Shown piece by piece: positions 1-6,537 of a DNA stretch of 28,310 bases. The notes under the pieces were generated by a model. It was not told the origin of the DNA, searched no databases, and worked only from the letters and a program-made list of their open reading frames with translations. Made by a program: the position numbers and the translations under genes. The stretch spans positions 1 through 28,310 of the forward strand of contig JAIIWC010000018.1 of assembly GCA_022745215.1 (NCBI GenBank), in the 5' to 3' direction. The stretch comes from Collinsella sp. GTDB taxonomy: Bacteria; Actinomycetota; Coriobacteriia; Coriobacteriales; Coriobacteriaceae. Numbering within the stretch: the stretch's first letter is position 1; the number at the start of each line of letters is the position of its first letter.

Positions 1-1641
1 CTTGGCAGAAACCGCCGGGGCATCGTTGGCAATGGCCTGGGCGCGCAGCTTGGGCAGCACGGCGGTCATGGCCTCGCGGGCGGCCTTGAGCTTGCTGGCG
101 CGGATCTGGGCGCCCTCGGGCTCGTAGAATGCACGCTCGCAGGCACGGCCGCAGGGATGCGGGCAGATGGTACCGGTAATGAACGGCAGGGCGTTGCGCT
201 CGATGATGATGTTGAGCGCGTCCTCGTAGCGACCCTCGTCAACAGCCGCCAGATAGGCAGGGATATCCTGCTGGATGGGGCAGCTCGTACGGCAAGGCGT
301 GGTAAAGCAGTCGGAAAGCGGGCTCTTGCCGGCGACCTTGCGGTCGGGCAGCGGGCGCAGCGGCTTCTTGTAGAGCGGGTTGGTGAGCGAGTCGGTCTGG
401 ATCGCAGTCACGGCCTCGAGAGAGACGCCCGCGAACGGTTTGCCGTCCAGGTCGGTAAACTCGCCGGCCATCTGGCTAAAGCGCTCGTATCCACCGGGCT
501 TGAGCACGTCGGTCGCCAGGGTAACGGGCCAAATGCCGGCGTCATACAGGGCGCGGATGTTGTAGACCGTGGCACCGCCGGAGTAGCTGATGCGCAGCTT
601 GCCATCGAACTGCTCGGTAATGCGGCGGGCGGCCTCGATGGTCAGCGAGAACAGCGAACGGCCGGACATGTACATCTCGGTAGAAGGCAGCTCGTTCCTC
701 GTCACGTCGACGGGGAACGTGTTGGTCAGCTTGACACCAAACTCCAGGCCGCGCTCGGCGCACAGGGCAATCAGGCGCTCGAACATGGGCACGGCGTCGA
801 CCCACTGCAGGTCCTCGCGGAAGTGTGTGTCATCGAAGACGATGTAGTCAAAGCCCAGCTCGTTGAGGCGCTGACGGGCAAACTCATAGCCCAGCAGCGT
901 GGGGTTGCACTTGATGTAGGTGTTGAGGCCCTTCTCGGTGATCAGATAGGTCGCGATGCGCTCGATCTCCGCCGGCGGGCAGCCGTGCAGGGTAGACTCG
1001 GTGATGGAGTTGGACACGCGCGCCGGGATGGACTCGACAAATGCGGCGTCGACATGCTCAAACTTGTCCAGGTTGGCAAGGGCCCACTCGCGGCACTCGT
1101 TCCAGACCTCGGAGCCGCTGGCGTCCTTCATACCCTCGATGTAGGCATCGACCTTGGGGCTCTTGATGCCCTCCAGGTCATAACCCACGGACATGTTAAA
1201 GACAAAGCCGTCCGGGCTGCCCAGGCCATACTCGCGAGCGATGAGGTGGCAGGCGAACCATGCCTTCACGTACTCGGCATATGCCTGCGGAACCTCGAGC
1301 TCGGTCGACCATTCGCAGTTGTAGCACTCGTCCTGCGCCACAATGCAGGGCTTGTTGACGCAACGGGAAAGCTCCTCGCCGTCCATAACCTGAACGGTCT
1401 TGAGCTCAAAGAAGCGGGAGCCGGCCACGTAGGATGCCACGATGTTCTGGGCAAGCTGCGTGTTGGGACCGGCGGCCGGGCCAAACGGAGTCTCGATGCG
1501 CTCGTCAAAAATGGGAAGCGCGCCCTCCTGGTTGGCCGTGACCATCTTGCGCACGCCAAAGATAGCGTCCTGGGTCTTGTGCTCTTCGATGATCCAGTTC
1601 ATCAGCTGCGAAAACGGGATCGGCCTCATGATGTCGCTCAT
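1..1641 (-). CDS. ygfK: YgfK-like putative selenate reductase/purine-catabolism flavoprotein subunit, N-terminal part
   Basis: The frame is open from an ATG at 1641 to the left edge, giving 547 codons with no stop, so the C-terminal part lies outside the window. The start has a good site, AGAGGAG, about six bases upstream. Residues 1 to about 420 look like a TIM-barrel, dihydroorotate-dehydrogenase-like region. After it come two cysteine groups (C445, C450, C454 and C493, C497, C501) typical of the iron-sulfur domain of the GltD/dihydropyrimidine dehydrogenase family. This order fits YgfK, a roughly 1000-residue protein encoded with ssnA and selenium-dependent molybdenum hydroxylases. The family is tied to anaerobic purine and urate breakdown; its exact reaction is not settled to my knowledge. 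It is the last visible gene of the operon permease-ssnA-ygfK. Alternatives such as glutamate synthase or PreA/PreT are less likely given the ssnA neighbour. Confidence 0.87.
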   Translation of the reverse strand, partial: MSDIMRPIPFSQLMNWIIEEHKTQDAIFGVRKMVTANQEGALPIFDERIETPFGPAAGPNTQLAQNIVASYVAGSRFFELKTVQVMDGEELSRCVNKPCIVAQDECYNCEWSTELEVPQAYAEYVKAWFACHLIAREYGLGSPDGFVFNMSVGYDLEGIKSPKVDAYIEGMKDASGSEVWNECREWALANLDKFEHVDAAFVESIPARVSNSITESTLHGCPPAEIERIATYLITEKGLNTYIKCNPTLLGYEFARQRLNELGFDYIVFDDTHFREDLQWVDAVPMFERLIALCAERGLEFGVKLTNTFPVDVTRNELPSTEMYMSGRSLFSLTIEAARRITEQFDGKLRISYSGGATVYNIRALYDAGIWPVTLATDVLKPGGYERFSQMAGEFTDLDGKPFAGVSLEAVTAIQTDSLTNPLYKKPLRPLPDRKVAGKSPLSDCFTTPCRTSCPIQQDIPAYLAAVDEGRYEDALNIIIERNALPFITGTICPHPCGRACERAFYEPEGAQIRASKLKAAREAMTAVLPKLRAQAIANDAPAVSAK

Positions 1642-1739
1642 AATGAGCTCCTCTCTGCAACGCCCGGCGAGACCGCGCGGCGGGCGCAAATACGGTGTAG
1701 CGCTAGTACAGCGCCGGCGACCCCGCGGAGGCCGCCCAT

Positions 1740-1775
1740 GCGCGCGTCGGATGCGGCGAAACATCCGACGCGCGC
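1740..1775. other. Intergenic perfect hairpin between ssnA and ygfK
   Basis: The 148-base gap between ssnA and ygfK holds a 14-bp perfect inverted repeat, 1740-1753 pairing with 1762-1775, with an eight-base loop. On the minus strand, the direction of transcription, no T-run follows, so it is not a canonical rho-independent terminator. It may stabilise or process the mRNA. Nothing else is obvious in the gap apart from GC-rich short repeats. Confidence 0.6.
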
Positions 1776-1789
1776 GAATCTACTTGTAA

Positions 1790-3145
1790 TTAGTAGGTGC
1801 GATCGTTGAGCGTGCTCCAGAGCTTCTTGGACTCAGCCATGGCCCACGCGTTGATCTTTTCCTCATCGATACCGACAAACTCGCGATCCTTGTACAGGAC
1901 GCGGCCGTTGATGATGGTGGTGCGGCAGTTTTTGCCCATCATGCCAAAGAGCATGTGGCCGTCGATATTCTCCTCGCTCAGCGGCGTAAAGGGCTTGTAG
2001 TCCATGACGATGACGTCGGCGGCAGCGCCGGCCTCGAGCACGCCGAGCTTGCGATCAAAGTACTTGCTCGCCATCTTGGCGTTGTTCTCGAACAGCATGG
2101 TCATGGCCTCGCACCAGCCCACGTTGGGCATGGCGGCGTTGTGGCGCTGAATGATCAGGAAGACCTTAAGGCTCTCGAGCATATCGTGGGTGTAGGCGTC
2201 GGTGCCCATGCACACGGGGATGCCGCGGCGGAAGAACTCGAGCACGGGGGCGCAGCCCACGGCGTTGCCCATATTGGATTCGGGGTTGTTGACGAGCCAG
2301 GTACCGGACTCCTTGACGATATCCATCTCGGCGGGCGTCACGTGGATGCAGTGGCCGAGCATGGTGTCGGGACCCAGCAGATTGTGCTGCAGCAGGCGCT
2401 CGACGGGGCTGATGCCACCGCGGTTGAGGCGGGAGTCCCACACGTCATTCATGCCCTCGCACACATGGATGTGGAAGCCGGTCAGGCCGTTGTTGGCCTC
2501 GGCCATCTTGTCCATGGTCTCGTCCGACAGCGTAAAGGTGGCGTGACCGCCAAACATGGCGGCGACCATGTGGTTGTCGTTATCGCGACGCTCCTTGGTG
2601 GCCCACTGGGCAAATTCGGCGTTCTCGGCAATGGCCTGGTCGCATTTTTCCTGGCCGCGGCGATCGGAGACCTCGTAGCACAGGCACGAACGCATGCCCA
2701 GCTCCTGAGCTGCATCCTTAATGGTAAAGAGGCTTCCCGGGATTTCGCAGAAGCTCGCATGGTGATCGAAGATCGTGGTGACGCCATCGCGGATGGAGTC
2801 AAGAATCGTGGCATAGGCGCTGGCCTTGGTGCCGTCGAGCGTCAGGTTGTCATCGATCTTCCACCACTGCTGCTCAAGATTCTCCAAGAAGTTGGTGGGG
2901 TTGCAGCCCTTAATGGCAAGACCGCGGGCCAGACCCGAGTAGATGTGGGTGTGGCAGTTGATGAGTCCGGGCATGATGAGGTTGCCCTGGGCGTCGACGT
3001 ACTCGGCATCCGGGTACTTGGCCTTGAGCTCGCACTCGGGGCCCACTTCGACGATCGTATCTCCGTCAATGGCGACCGCACCGTTGGGAATGAACGGGGT
3101 CTGAGCGTTGCGAGTAAAGACGGAACCGTTAGCGACCAGAAGCAT
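1790..3145 (-). CDS. ssnA: SsnA-type putative aminohydrolase (amidohydrolase superfamily)
   Basis: A 451-residue protein, close to the roughly 440 of E. coli SsnA. It shows the amidohydrolase metal site: CHTH near residue 65, HIHV and GHCIH further on, and GTDAYTHD for the late aspartate. It begins with the usual small beta-sandwich strand LLVANGSVFTR. An upstream ATG at 3163 would add six residues. I prefer 3145 because GAAGGGAG sits six bases before it. SsnA belongs to the gene set found with YgfK and molybdenum hydroxylases for anaerobic purine degradation. It is probably a cytosolic hydrolase acting on a purine-derived ring or amidine; the substrate is not shown by the sequence. It lies between the permease and ygfK on the same strand, so one transcript is likely. 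Other cytosine/guanine-deaminase-like enzymes are the main alternative. Confidence 0.9.
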   Translation of the reverse strand: MLLVANGSVFTRNAQTPFIPNGAVAIDGDTIVEVGPECELKAKYPDAEYVDAQGNLIMPGLINCHTHIYSGLARGLAIKGCNPTNFLENLEQQWWKIDDNLTLDGTKASAYATILDSIRDGVTTIFDHHASFCEIPGSLFTIKDAAQELGMRSCLCYEVSDRRGQEKCDQAIAENAEFAQWATKERRDNDNHMVAAMFGGHATFTLSDETMDKMAEANNGLTGFHIHVCEGMNDVWDSRLNRGGISPVERLLQHNLLGPDTMLGHCIHVTPAEMDIVKESGTWLVNNPESNMGNAVGCAPVLEFFRRGIPVCMGTDAYTHDMLESLKVFLIIQRHNAAMPNVGWCEAMTMLFENNAKMASKYFDRKLGVLEAGAAADVIVMDYKPFTPLSEENIDGHMLFGMMGKNCRTTIINGRVLYKDREFVGIDEEKINAWAMAESKKLWSTLNDRTY

Positions 3146-3250
3146 GAATGCTCCCTTCAACATCAGGGGCGGGGTTTGACACCTCTGACATGGCGGAGTG
3201 CGAAGCGCCGGCCTACACCGGAAACGGGCCCTCTCCCGTCAACGCTTCAC

Positions 3251-3323
3251 CAAAGGGACAAACCCTTTGAAGTGCGGCTTGACGCCGCATGGCGTCGGCG
3301 GACGAGGCGATGCGCCCGCCGAC
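3251..3323. other. Three tandem stem-loops between the permease gene and ssnA
   Basis: The 195-base gap (3146-3340) contains three consecutive inverted repeats: 3251-3257 with 3263-3269 (7 bp), 3273-3278 with 3284-3289 (6 bp), and 3294-3301 with 3316-3323 (8 bp, extendable by one pair). None is followed by a T-run on the minus strand. They could act as mRNA-processing or stability elements that set different levels of the permease and ssnA-ygfK parts of the transcript. Confidence 0.5.
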
Positions 3324-3340
3324 GAATAGCACCGAATTGG

Positions 3341-4735
3341 TTACTTCTTGCTCTCGGGCAAGACCAGATCCACGGCAGCGTCCTTGGCAGCATCGATGTG
3401 CTGAGCCACGACCGGCGTCTGCGGAAGGATCAGGTTAAGGACAATGGCCATGATGGCGGTGGGGGTCACGGCATTGGAGCCGATGACGGTGGACACCCAG
3501 GCGGGCATACCCTCGCCGGCAAGGCAACCGCTGGCCATCCAGATACCCAGGCCAAAGACGACGGAGGTGCCGACGATGGTGGTAGTGCGCTGCGTGAGGC
3601 CCTCGCGGGTGAACATGCGCACGCCGTTCATGGTGATGGTGCCAAAGACGCCGACGGTCGCGCCGCCGATGACGGGCTGCGGGATAGCGGAAAGGACGGC
3701 AGAGAGCTGCGGGAACAGACCGGCGATGGCAAAGACGGCCGCGATAATCACAAAGACCCACTTGTTGACGACCTTGTTGGAGCAGATGATGCCCACGTTC
3801 TGGCCAAGGGCGCTGGTGGGAAGGCCGCCCAGCAGGCCGCCGACCATAGAGGTGAGGCCCTGGGACACGATAGCGCCGGAGAGCTCGCGCTCGGTGGGCA
3901 TACGGTCGATGGAGCCCAGGCAGGCGGCGGAGACGTCGCCGATAACCTGAATGGCGACCATGGGGAACACGACGGCGAGGGTAATGCAGACCTCGGGATC
4001 AAACTCAAGCGCGTAGGGCATGAGTTTGGGAAGCGCGAAGACCTGGGCGGTGGCGACGCTGGAGAAGTCGATCATGCCAAAGGGGATGGAGACAATCATG
4101 CCGACGATCATGCCAAAGAACACGGATCCCAGCTTGAGCGTGCCCTTGCCAAAGTTGGCGAGCGCAAAGACCACGGCGAAGGTGATAAGAGCGACGCACC
4201 AGGCCTGCGGGGTGCCCCACAGCGGCGTGCCCATACCGCCGGCCATATACTTGACGGCCGTGGGATAGAGAGAGACGCCAATGGAGAAGATGACCGTACC
4301 GGTCACGACGGGCGGGAACAGCCACTTGATCTTGCTGTAGGCCAGACCAAAGAGGACCGCGACGGCGCCGCCGACGATCTCGCCTCCCAACAGCGCGCCA
4401 AAGCTAAAGCCCGAGGCGCCCATGGCCTGCAGGGCCGGGAGGAACGCGAACGAAACGCCCATGACGATGGGCAGGCCGCCGCCGATGCGACGGAAGGGAG
4501 CGAAAGCCTGAAGGGCCGTGTCGATCGCCGAAAGAATGAGCGCGACCTGAATGATATCGGTGCTCTGCTGGCTATTAAAGCCGTAGACGCCGGCCATGAT
4601 GACCGCCGGGGTAATGATACCGGCAAACGATGCCAGTACGTGCTGAAGGGCACACGGGATCATTTCCTTAACGGGAGGCATGCCTTCGCGAGTGAACAGG
4701 GCTTCAGTGCCGTTCGTAACCGTCTCCTGGGTCAT
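3341..4735 (-). CDS. NCS2-family nucleobase (probably xanthine/urate) permease
   Basis: A 464-residue, very hydrophobic protein with the NCS2 (UraA/XanQ) layout expected to give 14 membrane segments. The signature motif is seen as GQNVGIICSNK, with Q312 and N313; glutamine here is typical of xanthine/urate members, whereas uracil carriers have glutamate. The TM8 site reads IQVIGD, with Q263 where XanQ and UraA carry an essential glutamate, and D267 conserved. The frame extends upstream to 4822, but the ATG at 4735 is chosen because it has a GGTGG site and matches the family N-terminus. It should import a purine with protons. It leads the operon with ssnA and ygfK, behind a promoter at 4823-4851. 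Family is certain; substrate is inferred from context. Confidence 0.9.
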   Translation of the reverse strand: MTQETVTNGTEALFTREGMPPVKEMIPCALQHVLASFAGIITPAVIMAGVYGFNSQQSTDIIQVALILSAIDTALQAFAPFRRIGGGLPIVMGVSFAFLPALQAMGASGFSFGALLGGEIVGGAVAVLFGLAYSKIKWLFPPVVTGTVIFSIGVSLYPTAVKYMAGGMGTPLWGTPQAWCVALITFAVVFALANFGKGTLKLGSVFFGMIVGMIVSIPFGMIDFSSVATAQVFALPKLMPYALEFDPEVCITLAVVFPMVAIQVIGDVSAACLGSIDRMPTERELSGAIVSQGLTSMVGGLLGGLPTSALGQNVGIICSNKVVNKWVFVIIAAVFAIAGLFPQLSAVLSAIPQPVIGGATVGVFGTITMNGVRMFTREGLTQRTTTIVGTSVVFGLGIWMASGCLAGEGMPAWVSTVIGSNAVTPTAIMAIVLNLILPQTPVVAQHIDAAKDAAVDLVLPESKK

Positions 4736-4822
4736 TTGACCACCAATCCTCGAAGTAGTTGTTTTCGCATCTAACGCTCTATTGTGACGCAGTGCGGGGT
4801 TGAGGTTGTGCCTTCGTTGCAT

Positions 4823-4851
4823 ATCGTATTAAAGATGATTCTCATTCTCAA
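4823..4851 (-). promoter_or_regulatory. Promoter of the permease-ssnA-ygfK operon
   Basis: On the minus strand TTGAGA (4846-4851) and TACGAT (4823-4828) are separated by exactly 17 bases, a good sigma-70-type match. Transcription would start near 4816, leaving a leader of about 80 bases before the permease ATG. A Fur-box-like 15-mer (4836-4850) overlaps the -35 element and spacer. Confidence 0.6.
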
Positions 4852-4944
4852 TAATAATTTTTTGTTATCAGACTATTCTTCAGCTGAAATAACTCGTTTC
4901 CGCAGGTCAGGAATGTGTCTGGTCTAAATAACATCTTACTTTTC

Positions 4945-4970
4945 TTTTGGTCGACCGTTTACCGCCAAAA
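4945..4970. promoter_or_regulatory. Inverted repeat in the divergent control region, possible operator
   Basis: TTTTGG at 4945-4950 and CCAAAA at 4965-4970 form an inverted repeat separated by 14 bases, upstream of the regulator gene and about 95 bases upstream of the permease -35 element. The size suits a dimeric regulator, such as the adjacent YheO-like protein. The rest of the 352-base region 4736-5087 is AT-rich compared with its surroundings. I see no convincing promoter for the plus-strand regulator. Confidence 0.3.
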
Positions 4971-5087
4971 TCATACCGTTCGTCTGCATTACGCAATGTA
5001 CCTGCGGATATACGAGATGATGAGCAGCGTGTTACCATGAGAAAAAATTGTTATGAACATTTCCGATTTCACCCAAAGGAGTTGCCC

Positions 5088-5744
5088 GTGAACGAGACCG
5101 TACGCCGCTTTTTGCCGATGGTCGATTTCCTGGAGCAGATACTCGGCAAAAACAGCGAAATCGTGCTGCACGATTTCTCGGATCCCGACCACGCCATCGT
5201 CGATATTCGCAACGGCATCGTGAGCGGCCGCAAGGTCGGCGGTCCTGCCACCGATCTGGCGCTCAAGATCATGCACGACCCCAAGTATCGCGACCTGCCG
5301 TTTATTACGGGCTACGAGGGGCGCGGCGCCGGCGGCAAGACGCTGGAGTCCGCGACGTACTTTATCCGCGAGAATGACGAGATCGTCGGTATGCTCTGCG
5401 TCAACACCGACCTCTCGACCGTGCGCTCCATCAACGCCATGGCGCAGCAGCTCATGGCCTGCTTCGACGCTGTGCCAAGGCAGCCGGAGCCCGCGTCTAT
5501 CGAGGTCGAAAGCCTTTCGGAGTCCACACAGGAGCTCATCGACCGCAGCATTGCCGAGTTGCTGAGCGCGCGCGGGCTGGATGTAGCGTCGCTTGGTCAG
5601 AGCGACCGCGTGGACGTCATTCGCCACCTCAACGGCAACGGGGTGTTCATGCTCAAGGGCGCTGTGGCCTGCGCCGCCACCGCGCTGGGCATTTCGGAGC
5701 CCAGCGTATACCGCTACCTGCAAAAAGTCCGCAAGGAAGGCTAA
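5088..5744 (+). CDS. YheO/DauR-like transcriptional regulator (PAS-like plus HTH)
   Basis: A 218-residue cytosolic protein. The N-terminal two thirds match the YheO-like PAS-type ligand domain (SEIVLHDFSDPDHAIVDI and a later YFIRENDEIVGMLCVN). The last 45 residues form a helix-turn-helix (VFMLKGAVACAATALGIS, then EPSVYRYLQKVRKEG). I chose the GTG at 5088 because AAAGGAG lies seven bases before it and the family motif begins soon after. The frame opens upstream to 4947, and an ATG at 5040 lacks a good site. The known homologue DauR represses D-arginine catabolism. This copy is divergent from the purine permease operon and is its likely regulator; whether it activates or represses cannot be read from the sequence. 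Downstream it ends at a bidirectional terminator. Confidence 0.85.
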   Translation: MNETVRRFLPMVDFLEQILGKNSEIVLHDFSDPDHAIVDIRNGIVSGRKVGGPATDLALKIMHDPKYRDLPFITGYEGRGAGGKTLESATYFIRENDEIVGMLCVNTDLSTVRSINAMAQQLMACFDAVPRQPEPASIEVESLSESTQELIDRSIAELLSARGLDVASLGQSDRVDVIRHLNGNGVFMLKGAVACAATALGISEPSVYRYLQKVRKEG

Positions 5745-5795
5745 CGAGCAAAATGGAGCGCCCTTGGTGGCTCCACAAGCGATCCGTCACGTGAC

Positions 5796-5832
5796 AAAAG
5801 AACCCTGCAGCTCGCACTGCAGGGTTCTTTTT
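5796..5832. terminator. Bidirectional rho-independent terminator
   Basis: A 15-bp perfect stem, 5796-5810 with 5817-5831, has a six-base loop. It ends in T-rich sequence on the plus strand and begins with AAAA, so it is equally T-rich on the minus strand. It sits between the convergent regulator gene and ridA and can stop both. Confidence 0.9.
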
Positions 5833-5861
5833 GCATGTCATGTTTAGTTGTGGCCAACGCC

Positions 5862-6239
5862 TTAGAGAGCGGCGACGACCTCGATCTCGACCAGACCGCC
5901 AGCCGGAAGAGCGGCAACCTGGAAAGCGCTGCGCGCGGGGAACGGGGCCTCGAACTTGGAGGCGTAGATCTCGTTTACGGCAGCGAAGTCGGCAATGTCA
6001 GCCAGGTAGACTGTGGTCTTGACGACATCGGCAAAGGTGGCGCCGGCAGCGGTCAGCAGGGCCTCGACGTTGGCGAGGGACTGTTTGGCCTGGGCCTCGA
6101 CACCCTCGGGCAGCTTGCCGGTCGCGGGATCGATGCCCAGCTGGCCGGACAGGAACACCATGTTGCCAGTCTGGATACCGGGGGAATACGGGCCGATGGC
6201 TGCGGGTGCGTTATCGGAAGACACGACGGTCTTGCTCAT
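5862..6239 (-). CDS. ridA: RidA family 2-iminobutanoate/2-iminopropanoate deaminase
   Basis: A 125-residue protein of normal RidA length (about 128). It carries the family sequences AIGPYSPGIQTGNMVFLSGQ near the start and FPARSAFQVAALP near the end, with R103 in the carboxylate-binding position and E118/E120 in the active-site end. The ATG at 6239 has GGAG seven bases upstream; in-frame sequence further upstream is the promoter region. RidA trimers hydrolyse reactive enamine/imine products of PLP enzymes, such as 2-aminoacrylate, in the cytosol. Its own promoter lies at 6327-6355. It is convergent with the purine regulator, and its place here may reflect the aminoacrylate-forming diaminopropionate ammonia-lyase used in anaerobic urate catabolism; that link is inference. 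Confidence 0.93.
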   Translation of the reverse strand: MSKTVVSSDNAPAAIGPYSPGIQTGNMVFLSGQLGIDPATGKLPEGVEAQAKQSLANVEALLTAAGATFADVVKTTVYLADIADFAAVNEIYASKFEAPFPARSAFQVAALPAGGLVEIEVVAAL

Positions 6240-6326
6240 GTTTTTCTCCTTACAAGTAAAAGGGAACGGGAGCGCGGCGTTCACACCGGGAGGCACAGTT
6301 CGGTCTGAACACCGCGCTTGATTGGG

Positions 6327-6355
6327 ATAGTACTCAAGGTTTCCGCGCGATGCAA
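6327..6355 (-). promoter_or_regulatory. ridA promoter
   Basis: On the minus strand TTGCAT (6350-6355) and TACTAT (6327-6332) lie 17 bases apart, a good housekeeping-promoter match, about 88 bases before the ridA ATG. The remainder of the 298-base divergent gap holds a TATACT at 6500-6505 that may be the -10 element of the U32 gene, but it has only a weak -35. Confidence 0.65.
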
Positions 6356-6537
6356 GATTATTATCACGTTGCGAGAATATTTTATCGCCCAACGGTTTCC
6401 CCGGACCGCTGAACGGTTCTCATGTGGAGCAGCCAGTCCAAGCTGCTGAAGACTTTATCCCGCTTAGAGCACGGGCATCGCCTGCCGCGACGGCACCACT
6501 ATACTTTTGAATATCTGAGCATTTTGAAAGGCAGGAT

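Noticed and set aside
157..1809. A 550-codon plus-strand frame opposite ygfK
   Set aside because: It shares codon register with the ygfK frame, so it mirrors that gene; the minus strand carries the Fe-S cysteine motifs and a good ribosome site.
1955..4774. A 939-codon open frame on the plus strand opposite ssnA and the permease
   Set aside because: It is an antisense shadow in GC-rich DNA: it spans two recognisable minus-strand genes and their gap, is low-complexity (rich in G, D, H, A) and matches no family.
4823..4946. A riboswitch (purine or xanthine class) in the permease leader
   Set aside because: The leader is only about 80 bases and I could not find the conserved core of a purine, PRPP, ppGpp or xanthine (NMT1) riboswitch.
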